From Microvirga sp. VF16 (GTDB lineage: Bacteria > Pseudomonadota > Alphaproteobacteria > Rhizobiales > Beijerinckiaceae), in the NCBI RefSeq assembly GCF_016864375.1, contig NZ_CP069356.1, forward strand, positions 496,001 to 560,000: a stretch of 64,000 nt of DNA. Direction: 5' to 3'. Under the pieces are notes generated by a model, which saw only the letters and a program-made list of their open reading frames with translations, was not told the DNA's origin and did not search any database. Shown piece after piece: positions 8,229 to 16,378 of the stretch. Numbering within the stretch: the first letter of the stretch is position 1; each line of letters starts with the position of its first letter. The translations under genes and the position numbers were made by a program.

Positions 8229-9275
8229 ATGCTGCTCACCAAGGAACGCGTATCCGTACAACGGGAGCCGACCCGGCATCCCGGGCTGATCGATCCGTTC
8301 GGACGTGCCATCACGTACCTGCGCGTCTCGGTGACGGATCGCTGCGACTTCCGCTGCGTCTACTGCATGTCGGAGCACATGACGTTCCTGCCGAAGCGGG
8401 ACCTGCTGACCCTGCACGAGCTCGACCGCGTCTGCTCGGCGTTCGTCGCGCACGGCGTGCGCAAGCTGCGGATCACGGGCGGCGAGCCGCTCGTGCGGCG
8501 CGACGTGCTGGGCCTGTTCCGTTCGCTGTCGCGCCACCTGGTCTCGGGTGCCCTCGACGAGCTCACCCTGACGACCAACGGCTCCCAGCTCGGGCGCTTC
8601 GCCGCCGAACTCGCCGATTGCGGCGTGAGACGTGTGAACGTCTCGGTCGACACGCTCGATGCCGAGAAATTCAGGAGCATCACGCGCTGGGGCGACCTCG
8701 CACAGGTGCTGGCCGGGATCGACGCCGCGCAGGCAGCGGGCCTGCGCGTGAAGGTCAACACGGTCGCCCTCAAGGGCGTCAACGAGGACGAGATCGGAAC
8801 CCTGATGGAATGGGCACACGGGCGCGGCATGGACCTGACCCTGATCGAGGTGATGCCGCTCGGCGACATCGAGCCGAGCCGCCTCGACCAATACCTGCCG
8901 TTGTCGGTCGTGCGGGCGCGCCTGTCCGGATTGTACACGCTCGACGACCTCGACGATCGCACGGGCGGACCTGCGCGATACGTGTGGGTGAGTGAAACGG
9001 GCGGGAAGCTAGGGTTCATCACGCCGATGACCCACAACTTCTGCGAAAGCTGCAACAGGGTCCGCCTGACCTGCACGGGCCAGCTCTTCATGTGTTTGGG
9101 TCAGGAGGACGCGGCTGACCTCCGGACGCCGCTGCGGATGTCCGAGGGGAACGAGCGCTTGGAGCAGGCGATCACGGACGCGATTGCCCGCAAGCCTAAA
9201 GGACACGACTTCATCATCGACAGGCGGCACACGCGGCCAGCGGTTGCGCGCCACATGAGCATGACCGGGGGCTGA
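8229..9275 (+). CDS. moaA: GTP 3',8-cyclase MoaA (molybdenum cofactor synthesis)
   Basis: A 348-residue radical-SAM enzyme that catalyses the first step of molybdopterin synthesis from GTP. The SAM cluster motif is C39-X3-C43-X2-C46 (RCDFRCVYCM). The second cluster motif is near the end (NFCESCNRVRLTC), and the C-terminus finishes in GG, needed for MoaA activity. The ATG at 8229 follows an AGGAA site; a TTG three bases earlier is less likely. It lies 86 bases after aioA in the same direction, so it probably serves to raise cofactor supply for arsenite oxidase, perhaps as a second copy of a housekeeping moaA elsewhere. Confidence 0.92.
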   Translation: MLLTKERVSVQREPTRHPGLIDPFGRAITYLRVSVTDRCDFRCVYCMSEHMTFLPKRDLLTLHELDRVCSAFVAHGVRKLRITGGEPLVRRDVLGLFRSLSRHLVSGALDELTLTTNGSQLGRFAAELADCGVRRVNVSVDTLDAEKFRSITRWGDLAQVLAGIDAAQAAGLRVKVNTVALKGVNEDEIGTLMEWAHGRGMDLTLIEVMPLGDIEPSRLDQYLPLSVVRARLSGLYTLDDLDDRTGGPARYVWVSETGGKLGFITPMTHNFCESCNRVRLTCTGQLFMCLGQEDAADLRTPLRMSEGNERLEQAITDAIARKPKGHDFIIDRRHTRPAVARHMSMTGG

Positions 9276-9311
9276 GGTCTGGCAAGTGCGCGGATGGGAA
9301 CAGGAGACGTC

Positions 9312-9725
9312 GTGCTGAACGACTTGTACAACCGTCGCGTCCTCGAACTCGCCGCTGACATTCCCCTCCTCGGCAGGTTGCCGGCGGCGGATGCCAGTGC
9401 CACAGCTCATTCGCGGCTATGTGGCTCGACCGTCACGGTGGATCTCACAGTCACGGACGAGGTCGTGACCTCCTTCGCGCACGAGGTCAGGGCCTGCGCG
9501 CTCGGGCAGGCATCGTCCTCGATCATGGCACGGAATGTGATTGGCTCGACGGCGAAGGAACTGCGTGCTGTCCGGCAGGCGATCTACGCGATGCTGAAGG
9601 ACAATGGCGTGCCACCCACAGGGAAGTGGAGCGATGCCGAGGCATTTCTGCCGGCCCGAAACGTCAACGCCCGTCATGCTTCCATCTTGTTGACCTTCGA
9701 TGCCGTCCTGAGTGCCCTCGATTAG
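9312..9725 (+). CDS. NifU/IscU-like Fe-S cluster scaffold protein
   Basis: From the GTG at 9312, preceded by AGGAGA, the protein has 137 residues. It matches the IscU/NifU N-terminal fold: LYNRRVLELAADIP at the start, a first Cys in RLCGS, and a second in ACALGQASSS. The third usual Cys position appears as His-Ala (ARHASILL), a variant common in alphaproteobacterial stand-alone scaffolds. It lies 36 bases after moaA. Both AioA and AioB need Fe-S clusters, so a role in maturing them is a reasonable inference; no direct proof is in the sequence. Confidence 0.78.
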   Translation: MLNDLYNRRVLELAADIPLLGRLPAADASATAHSRLCGSTVTVDLTVTDEVVTSFAHEVRACALGQASSSIMARNVIGSTAKELRAVRQAIYAMLKDNGVPPTGKWSDAEAFLPARNVNARHASILLTFDAVLSALD

Positions 9726-9829
9726 GTCCGGCCCGCTTGAACGCACCATCAAGTCGCAATTGTCAGAGGGAAGTGTCACAGCTCCATCATCAAACCCAGC
9801 TATCGGAACGATTAGCTTGGGGAGCGATC

Positions 9830-10327
9830 ATGCTGGATATATTCCGTTTGGGTTGCGCCGTTGGGGTTCTTTCCTTCGTGGGGGCTGCGGGGCCCGTTGC
9901 GGCCGCTGGGGACCACCATACTGCTCAGGCCGGCGCCATCAAGGTCGTCCATGTCTGGACCAGGGCTGTCTCTGATCCCAAAAAGCCCGCTGACGTGTTC
10001 CTCGACATCGAGAACCGAGGAGGCGAGGATCGCCTTATTGGTGTTGTGAGCCAAGATGCCGAGACGGCCGCGATCGTGGGCCTGTCTACCCGCGGAGACA
10101 CCGTAGTCGCGCAGCCGCTTGGATCTGCTGGTGTTCCTGCACGAGGCCGGCTGCGGCTGGATCCCGATGGATTTGCTATCCGTCTCGAAGGACTGAAGCG
10201 GCCTCTGGGCATTGATCAAGAATTCGATCTTGTCCTCAAATTCGAAAGGGCCGGCGAATTGCGTGTGAAGGGGGAGGTGATGAAGCCCAACGCCCGCCAA
10301 CATAGCCATGCGGGTCACAGTCACTGA
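9830..10327 (+). CDS. PCuAC-like periplasmic protein with His-rich tail
   Basis: The protein has 165 residues with a signal peptide to about residue 24 (MLDIFRLGCAVGVLSFVGAAG). The rest follows the copper chaperone PCuAC fold: VVHVWTRAV, ENRGGEDRLIGV, and a GLKRPLG segment. The Met and His residues that bind Cu(I) in PCuAC proteins are missing (for example GFAIRLEGLKRP where HIMLMGLK is usual). Instead the C-terminus has HSHAGHSH, a probable metal-binding tail. It has a GGGGAGC ribosome site and stands before the phoA gene. Metal specificity is unknown. Confidence 0.7.
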   Translation: MLDIFRLGCAVGVLSFVGAAGPVAAAGDHHTAQAGAIKVVHVWTRAVSDPKKPADVFLDIENRGGEDRLIGVVSQDAETAAIVGLSTRGDTVVAQPLGSAGVPARGRLRLDPDGFAIRLEGLKRPLGIDQEFDLVLKFERAGELRVKGEVMKPNARQHSHAGHSH

Positions 10328-10405
10328 CGGTGAGCGCACGCCTTCCGGTGCTCCGCACGTTACCGCGGCACGAAGCGGCATGAAAATCGAGGCAGGACAC
10401 GCAGT

Positions 10406-10423
10406 CTGTCACGCCAGTGTCAT
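10406..10423 (+). promoter_or_regulatory. Pho box upstream of phoA
   Basis: CTGTCACGCCAGTGTCAT fits the PhoB site form CTGTCAY-N4-CTGTCAY, with half-sites 11 bases apart and one mismatch in the second. It lies 62 bases before the alkaline phosphatase start; phoB itself is in this window. Confidence 0.65.
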
Positions 10424-10484
10424 TGAGAGTTCCTATCGCCATGAGGTGTCCCGACCGACACGGTCCCCGGCCCAGGAGATTCCC

Positions 10485-11996
10485 ATGACCATTCGCAATG
10501 CTGCGTTTGCAGCCGGCATTTCGCTCTTTGCCTTGAGCACCGGAGCCTACTCCCAAACAATCCCTCAGGCGAACGATGCCTATTACACCACCGGCAAGGA
10601 AGAACTTGCCAGGCGTCTCGGGGCGGCGCCGCGCACGGGGCGTGCAAAGAACATCATCCTGTTCGTGGGCGACGGCATGAGCGTCGCGACGGTTACGGCA
10701 TCCCGGATCTTGGATGGACAGAAGCGGGGCGTCGACGGGGAGTCCAACAGCCTGGCCATCGATAGATTTCCTTATGTTGGATTGACGAAGACCTACTCGC
10801 ACAATGGACAGGTGTCCGACTCGGCGCCGACGGCCTCGGCCATGATGTCCGGCGTCAAACTCCAGAACGGCGTGATCGGCATGAACTCGTCCGTTAAGGA
10901 AAAGGACTGCATGGCCGCTCGTGGCCAGGAAGTGATGTCGCTCGCCGCGATGGCCGAGCGGGCCGGCCTGTCGACGGGTGTAGTGTCGACCGCGAAGATC
11001 ACGCACGCCACTCCGGCCGCCGTTTACTCCCACACCGCCTATCGCGACTGGGAGGACGAGAGTGCCATGCCGGCGGAATGCAAGGCGGCAGGTGTCATGG
11101 ATATCGCCCAGCAGCTCGTCAAGTGGCCGCACGGCGATGGCCTCGAAGTCGCATTGGGGGGAGGGCGCCAGCACTTCCTGCCAACAGACGCCAATGACCC
11201 GGAAGATGACGGCCGCAAGGGCAACCGCAAGGACGGTCAGGACCTCCTGAAGGCATGGACCGACCGCTACTCGAATTCCGGCGCGGTCGTCTGGAACAAG
11301 GATCAATTCGACAAGATCGACATCAAGAACACCAAGCATCTCCTCGGTGTCTTCGAGCGCTCCCACATGGAGTACGAGTCCGATCGCGCCAAGGACAAGG
11401 GTGGCGAGCCCTCGCTGGCAGACATGGCCTCGAAGGCCATCGACATGCTCGCGCAGAACGAGCGGGGCTTCTTCCTGATGGTCGAGGGTGGACGAATCGA
11501 CCATGCCCATCACGCAGGAAACGCCCATCGGGCCCTTGAGGACACGTTGGCGTTCGATGCAGCCATCAAGCGTGCGATGGAAAAGGTGAATCTCGACGAG
11601 ACCCTCATTGTGGTCACGGCGGATCACAGCCACACCCTTACGATGAGCGGTTATCCCAAGCGCGGGAATCCGATTCTCGGCGTTGTCGTCGACGAGAAGG
11701 GCGAGATGTCGAAGGGCACAGATGGCAAGCCCTACACGACGCTCGCCTATACGAACGGTCCCGGCGCGATCAAGGACCAGGCCCGTGCCGATCTGTCGAA
11801 CGTCGACACCAAGGCGCCCGACTTCATCCAGCAGGCGCTGGTGCCGATCGAGAGCGAAACCCACGCCGGTGATGACGTGGCCGTCTACGCCGTAGGACCT
11901 TGGGCTCATCTCTTTCAGGGTACCATGGAGCAGAACACCGTGTTCCACATCATGGATCATGCGACGAAGCTGACAGAGCGGCACGCCGCCAAGTAG
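10485..11996 (+). CDS. phoA: Alkaline phosphatase (PhoA family)
   Basis: A 503-residue periplasmic phosphomonoesterase with a signal peptide ending near residue 24. Visible active-site motifs are VGDGMSVATVTA (metal ligand Asp), DSAPTASAM (Ser nucleophile), GGRIDHAHHAGN and TADHSHT (metal ligands). The ATG at 10485 follows CAGGAGAT. It hydrolyses organic phosphates to release Pi. The Pho box upstream suggests induction by phosphate limitation through PhoB. The neighbours on both sides look like metal-handling genes, and this enzyme needs Zn or similar metals, so their pairing may be functional. Confidence 0.9.
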   Translation: MTIRNAAFAAGISLFALSTGAYSQTIPQANDAYYTTGKEELARRLGAAPRTGRAKNIILFVGDGMSVATVTASRILDGQKRGVDGESNSLAIDRFPYVGLTKTYSHNGQVSDSAPTASAMMSGVKLQNGVIGMNSSVKEKDCMAARGQEVMSLAAMAERAGLSTGVVSTAKITHATPAAVYSHTAYRDWEDESAMPAECKAAGVMDIAQQLVKWPHGDGLEVALGGGRQHFLPTDANDPEDDGRKGNRKDGQDLLKAWTDRYSNSGAVVWNKDQFDKIDIKNTKHLLGVFERSHMEYESDRAKDKGGEPSLADMASKAIDMLAQNERGFFLMVEGGRIDHAHHAGNAHRALEDTLAFDAAIKRAMEKVNLDETLIVVTADHSHTLTMSGYPKRGNPILGVVVDEKGEMSKGTDGKPYTTLAYTNGPGAIKDQARADLSNVDTKAPDFIQQALVPIESETHAGDDVAVYAVGPWAHLFQGTMEQNTVFHIMDHATKLTERHAAK

Positions 11997-12015
11997 TGCA
12001 GGCCGATAACGTGAG

Positions 12016-12053
12016 GAGGTGGGCCTGAGCGTGCGAAGCGCTCTGCCCACCTC
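12016..12053 (+). terminator. Hairpin after phoA
   Basis: GAGGTGGGC at 12016-12024 pairs perfectly with GCCCACCTC at 12045-12053 around a 20-base loop. No clear T-run follows, so it may be a weak terminator or an mRNA-stabilising stem between phoA and the next gene. Confidence 0.5.
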
Positions 12054-12077
12054 AGTCGTTTGGAAGGTAGGGTTTCA

Positions 12078-12500
12078 ATGATCAACCGTCGGCAGCTTCT
12101 CGCACTGCTCGCGACTCCGTTGCTTGCGAAGACCGCACAGGCCGCAACGCCCCTGACCTTCGGGGACCTGTATGTTCGTCAGGGACAATTCTCCCCACGC
12201 CTGAACGAGCTCACCCGGCAGAATGTCACGATGCGGGGTTTCATGGCGCCGCCGTTGAAGGCGGAGGCGAAGTTCTTCGTGCTGACCAAGATGCCGATGG
12301 CGTCCTGCCCGTTCTGCGGCTCGGAGATCGAGTGGCCTGACGACATCGTCGTAGTCAACACATCATCATTGCTCACCCCGATCGATTTCAACATCCTCAT
12401 CGAGGTATCGGGAACACTTGAGCTGGGCAGCAAGACGGATCCCGAGACCGGGTTCCTGAGCCTCATCCGGATCGTCGATGCGACGTTCAAGAGGGCCTGA
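12078..12500 (+). CDS. Secreted protein with CPFC motif, partner of ABC exporter
   Basis: 140 residues with a signal peptide (RRQLLALLATPLLAKTAQA) that carries a Tat-like RR. The mature part resembles DUF3299-like periplasmic proteins (VTMRGFMAPPL) and has a CPFC pair in MASCPFCGSEIEWPD, which could bind a metal. It lies four bases before the ABC ATPase gene, so the three genes form one cassette. Such trios occur near metal-related genes in Proteobacteria, but the substrate is not established. I would call it an ABC-associated periplasmic protein of unknown function. Confidence 0.65.
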   Translation: MINRRQLLALLATPLLAKTAQAATPLTFGDLYVRQGQFSPRLNELTRQNVTMRGFMAPPLKAEAKFFVLTKMPMASCPFCGSEIEWPDDIVVVNTSSLLTPIDFNILIEVSGTLELGSKTDPETGFLSLIRIVDATFKRA

Positions 12501-12504
12501 GCCG

Positions 12505-13218
12505 ATGGTGCCGAAGGCTCCCAGAGCCCTGGAACTGGATGTTTTGGATCTGCAAATCAGCTTCCGGGACTCGGGCGGGGGAACGCTGAGGATCGTGGAT
12601 CTGCCGCATTGGCATCTCGGTGCCGGCTCATTCGCCGTCATCACGGGTCCATCCGGTGCGGGCAAATCGACACTTCTCTATGCGCTTGCCGGATTGATCT
12701 CGTCTGATAGCGGTGCGATCCGCTGGGGCGGGACCAACATCTCGCACTTGGGCGAGCGTGCAAGGGACCGCTTTCGCCGCCATCATTTCGGTTTCGTCTT
12801 CCAGGATTTCCATCTTATCCAGGAAATGTCCCCGCTCGACAACGCGCTCCTTCCGGCCTGGTTCGAGAACTTTCGTGCCCCGGCGGACTTGAGGGATCGT
12901 GCGCAGGCTCTTCTGGAGCAGTTCGCCGTTCCGACGGCGCGGCGACGGGTGTTGGACCTGTCCCGCGGGGAACAGCAACGCGTGGCGTTGGCCCGCGCCC
13001 TTCTCTTCGACCCGCCGATCATCCTGGCGGACGAGCCGACGGCGAGCCTCGATGAGGCGGCCAGCTCCCGCATCCTCGATGACTTGAGCGAACTCGCGGC
13101 GTCCGCGGGAAGAACCATCATCGCCGTTTCCCACGATCCGCGGCTGATCGAGCGTGCGCCGGTCCGCCTCCACATGGAACATGGCCACATGGCTGCGGCC
13201 GGGGCAGTTCAGGTATAA
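12505..13218 (+). CDS. ABC transporter ATP-binding protein (LolD/MacB type)
   Basis: 237 residues from the ATG at 12505. Walker A is GPSGAGKST near residue 44, the signature is LSRGEQQRVALARAL, and Walker B is IILADEPTASLD, with a switch His in AVSHDPR. This ATPase class works with FtsX/MacB-like permeases that act as mechanotransmitters or exporters rather than with importers. The permease gene starts four bases after its stop. Confidence 0.88.
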   Translation: MVPKAPRALELDVLDLQISFRDSGGGTLRIVDLPHWHLGAGSFAVITGPSGAGKSTLLYALAGLISSDSGAIRWGGTNISHLGERARDRFRRHHFGFVFQDFHLIQEMSPLDNALLPAWFENFRAPADLRDRAQALLEQFAVPTARRRVLDLSRGEQQRVALARALLFDPPIILADEPTASLDEAASSRILDDLSELAASAGRTIIAVSHDPRLIERAPVRLHMEHGHMAAAGAVQV

Positions 13219-13222
13219 GCAG

Positions 13223-14431
13223 ATGAATCCTTTGCCGGTCGTCCGTGCCACCATTCGGGCCAACCGCCTGTCGTTTTTCCTGTTCCTCACGTTGATTGCG
13301 GCGGCCGTCGCCCTGGGCGTCGCTCTCACGGCGCAGGAGCGGGCGCTTCGCCGGGGCGCAGCCCGGGCGGTCGACAAGTTCGACCTGATCGTTGCCGCAC
13401 CTGGAAGTCAAACCGACATTGTCCTGAGCACCATCTTCCTTCAACCGAGTGCCATCGAACTGATTCCGGGTCCATCACTCGCAAGGATCCTGGCGGAGCC
13501 GAAGGCCACCATTGCTGCGCCGATTGCCTTCGGGGACAGCTTCCAAGGCATTCCGGTCGTTGGCACGAGCGCGCGGTTCGTGAGCCATCTGGCCGACGGG
13601 ATGGCTGAAGGTCGCGCCTTTGCGACGCGATCGGAGGCCGTTGTCGGTGCCGCCGTGGATTTGCCCGTCGGCCACCGCTTTCGTCCGACCCACGGCCACG
13701 GGCCTGCGACTGTGGGGGATAGTGCTCATGAACATGGATGGGAGCTGAGCGTCGTCGGCCGCATGAAACCTACGGCAAGTCCCTGGGACCGGGCTATTGT
13801 CGTCCCGGTCGAGTACAACTGGGAGGTTCATGGCCTCCCGACCGGACATCCGAAAGGTTCGGAGGCGATCGGTGGACCCTATGATCCCGCGCTGCTCCCG
13901 GGCGTTCCGGCAGTCGTCTTGAAGCCGGAGTCCTTTGCGGCCGCCTATGGCTTGCGGAATGCGTATAGAACGACGGAATCGACCGCCTTCTTTCCTGCCG
14001 AGGTGCTGATCCAGCTCTACGGGGTAATGGGGGACGTGCGGCAGGTCATGAGCTATCTCACCACCGCCACGCAGATCCTCGTGATCCTGGCCATCATCGC
14101 CGGGGTCGTTGCACTGATGGATCTGTACCAGCGCCAGTTCGCGGTCCTTCGGGCGATCGGCGCTTCACGCTTCTTCATCCTCGCGACGATCTGGTGCTAT
14201 CTGGGAGCCATCGTCGTTTCAGGGACCGTTGCCGGTCTCATCACGGGCGTGGGACTGGCGTATGTCGTCTCGTCGTTCTTGGCACAGGAAACGGGAATTG
14301 TTTTCGTTCCGCAGGTTGGGGGGCCGGAGTTGGCTCTTGCAGGCACGGTCCTCGGCCTTGGCTGCGTTCTGGCGTTGATCCCCGCCGTGGCTCAATTCCG
14401 CAAGCCTGTCGTGCAGGGACTGAAGGCATAG
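13223..14431 (+). CDS. ABC transporter permease, FtsX-like
   Basis: 402 residues with a first membrane segment near residues 18-35, a large periplasmic region, and three segments at the C-terminus ending in FRKPVVQGLKA, the layout of MacB/FtsX permeases. The periplasmic region holds a His-rich patch (THGHGPATVGDSAHEHGW) near residues 156-173, which hints at metal contact. It closes the three-gene cassette begun by the CPFC protein. No strong ribosome site is seen, so translation may be coupled to the ATPase gene. Confidence 0.85.
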   Translation: MNPLPVVRATIRANRLSFFLFLTLIAAAVALGVALTAQERALRRGAARAVDKFDLIVAAPGSQTDIVLSTIFLQPSAIELIPGPSLARILAEPKATIAAPIAFGDSFQGIPVVGTSARFVSHLADGMAEGRAFATRSEAVVGAAVDLPVGHRFRPTHGHGPATVGDSAHEHGWELSVVGRMKPTASPWDRAIVVPVEYNWEVHGLPTGHPKGSEAIGGPYDPALLPGVPAVVLKPESFAAAYGLRNAYRTTESTAFFPAEVLIQLYGVMGDVRQVMSYLTTATQILVILAIIAGVVALMDLYQRQFAVLRAIGASRFFILATIWCYLGAIVVSGTVAGLITGVGLAYVVSSFLAQETGIVFVPQVGGPELALAGTVLGLGCVLALIPAVAQFRKPVVQGLKA

Positions 14432-14588
14432 CACGATCCATTGCCTCCCCTTTCCGTTGTATTAGGCTTGTGCGGTCTCCGAGGTTGCTGCCGCCGGGGA
14501 AACCAGGAGCACGCGAACGATGGCAAGCAGTGGAAAGCCACCCGTCCCTGAATCCTTGGTACGCGCGACGGACGGAACGGTTCTGGTG

Positions 14589-14729
14589 CGTCGGATATGT
14601 GCACGACGGTCTATCCCGCCACGACATTTGCATGCGCCGGGTCCTTCCACCGAGCAGGTCCGCCTGCTGGTGCGGGCAGCCTCAAGGGCGCCGGATCATC
14701 TGCAACTGAGACCCTTCCGTTTTGCATGA
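14589..14729 (+). pseudogene. Nitroreductase N-terminal remnant
   Basis: The frame reads RRICARRSIPPRHLHAPGP and then VRAASRAPDHLQLRPFRF, which is the N-terminal pattern of nitroreductase-family flavoproteins (RRSI..., APDHG.LRPWRF). It stops at 14729 after about 46 recognisable residues where the family has about 180-200, and no continuation is seen nearby. I read it as a gene fragment left by a deletion. Confidence 0.45.
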
Positions 14730-14767
14730 CCTGCGGCCGGTCAGGGCGCTCACACCGACACACTGCC

Positions 14768-15517
14768 TCAAGGGACCGGGCCGCCGAATATCCGTCGGAT
14801 GACCTCATCGGCATCGGCCTCAAAGCAGCGGCCATGGCTGAGCACAATGCGCTGCGGCTGCCAGGAGTGGATCTTGCCGATCGCCGCCTGTGCCTTGTGC
14901 CGTTGGAGGAGGAGCGGCAGCCGCATGCCGAAGAAGATCTGACCGTAGGGATGGTACATCCCGGTGAGCTTGGCGGCCGTTCGCCAGGGATCGGACATCT
15001 TGTCCAATTCGAGATTGATGATCGTATCGGTGAGGACCAGCGTCCTCGAAGCCTTGTGGAAGAAAACGATCTCCTTGAAATAGCCGCCGGGGAAAAGCAG
15101 TTGGTCGATCTCTCCGCGCCATTCCTCGGGCGCATGGGCATCGAGATCCCTCGTGAAGTTGATGTCCACGTGCCGGGCCCGTGCCCGTTGGCGCACCCGT
15201 GGCGACGCCCACGCGATCGCTCCGGGAAACGCCCGCGCCCATTCCCCGATGTGCGCATAGTGGAATTGGTTCGGCGACACGAGATGACGCATCGTGCCCA
15301 GCCGCTCCAACTCCTTGGCCAATCCCTCGTCGAACCTGATCGGCGAATGGAGGAAGAGGTCGCCGTTCGACAGCCGCACCACGGTCATGCGGGTCGTGAA
15401 CGGAAGCGGCAGCCTGATGCCGCCGACGGTCAGGTATTCGAATGGGCCATCGACGATGCCGATATCCGGCGCGAGGGGCTTGTAGACGTTGATTGGCTCG
15501 TAACGAGAGGCACCCAT
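14768..15517 (-). CDS. DUF4336 protein (metallo-beta-lactamase-like fold)
   Basis: 249 residues from the ATG at 15517; a TTG fifteen bases upstream also is in frame. The sequence fits DUF4336: YEPINVYKPLAPDIGIVDGP at the start, a LHSPIRFD motif, HLVSPNQFHYAHIGEW, and VLTDTIINLE near the middle. The last motifs, VLSHG and a final Asp-rich helix, match the fold of metallo-beta-lactamase relatives. The reaction is unknown. The neighbour upstream is a TetR regulator on the same strand. Confidence 0.75.
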   Translation of the reverse strand: MGASRYEPINVYKPLAPDIGIVDGPFEYLTVGGIRLPLPFTTRMTVVRLSNGDLFLHSPIRFDEGLAKELERLGTMRHLVSPNQFHYAHIGEWARAFPGAIAWASPRVRQRARARHVDINFTRDLDAHAPEEWRGEIDQLLFPGGYFKEIVFFHKASRTLVLTDTIINLELDKMSDPWRTAAKLTGMYHPYGQIFFGMRLPLLLQRHKAQAAIGKIHSWQPQRIVLSHGRCFEADADEVIRRIFGGPVP

Positions 15518-15654
15518 GGTGCGGCCCGCCAAAATGCTGCGGAAGGTCGACGCTACCGCACTTCGGCGTGGGCTGGCTACGGGCGCCGAATGCTGCCTGG
15601 GTCAGACCGCGAAGTGGAACGGGTGCATGTTCACTTGGTCAGTATAGCCCTTCG

Positions 15655-16233
15655 TCACGCTTCCTTGGTGCAATCGATCACTTGGACCATGACTCGCACG
15701 GCCGCCTCCTGCTTGAGGCCGCTCTCGCGCACCAGGGTCCGCCATGTGAAGAAGTTGAGCGCCAGCCTCAGCACCGTCCGCTGTGTCCTATCCAGGTCCG
15801 CTCCGAGCACCTCCTGGTATGTCGCCATGAACGGACCATACCGCAGCTCGGCGATCTCTTTCGTCAGGGGATGGTATTCGGCATCCCGCAGCACGCATGC
15901 GGCCAGATCGGCGTTGCGCTCGTACCAGCCGTAAATGGAAAGAAGGCCGACCCGGAGGCGCTCGATCCCATCCTCGATGGTTCGCCATGTCTCCGCATCG
16001 GGCAGGGGATCGCGCTCCAGCGTCAGTCCCGAGCAGGCCAGGAAAAGGCTGCGCTCATCGGGAAAGTGGACGTAAAGCGTGTGCCGCTGAACACCAGCCC
16101 GTTCGGCGATCATGCTGAGTGAGGTGAGCGCCGGACCGACACTGCCATGCAGGTCCACGGCGGCCTCGACGATCCTCTGTCGGGTTCCCGCCTGTTGTTC
16201 CGCACGCTTCTTGAGGGTGTATGTCCGGGTCAT
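15655..16233 (-). CDS. TetR-family transcriptional regulator
   Basis: 192 residues from the ATG at 16233. The N-terminus reads GTRQRIVEAAVDLHG...TSLSMIAERAGVQRHTLYVHFPDE, a typical TetR helix-turn-helix. The C-terminal ligand domain is not identifiable. The open frame extends 60 residues further upstream, but those residues do not look like protein and lie in the divergent promoter region. It is divergent from the MBL-fold gene at 16379, which it likely controls, and may also control its own unit with DUF4336. Confidence 0.82.
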   Translation of the reverse strand: MTRTYTLKKRAEQQAGTRQRIVEAAVDLHGSVGPALTSLSMIAERAGVQRHTLYVHFPDERSLFLACSGLTLERDPLPDAETWRTIEDGIERLRVGLLSIYGWYERNADLAACVLRDAEYHPLTKEIAELRYGPFMATYQEVLGADLDRTQRTVLRLALNFFTWRTLVRESGLKQEAAVRVMVQVIDCTKEA

Positions 16234-16378
16234 GTGTGTTTCGGCACACGGCACTGGGCCGCCATATTGACCATCCACTATTTTCGATGCACATGATTGT
16301 ACGTTCAAATGTGACTGCTGTCCACCGTCGCCCAGTCCGGCCGGTGGCGACCACCAGGGTGATCGCGTGGAGAAAGTC

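Noticed and set aside
9755..9778. TGTCA words before the PCuAC-like gene as a Pho box
   Set aside because: The two words are 13 bases apart instead of 11, so it does not fit PhoB spacing.
14597..15934. 445-residue plus-strand frame
   Set aside because: It is antisense to DUF4336 and the end of the TetR gene, with no recognisable motif.
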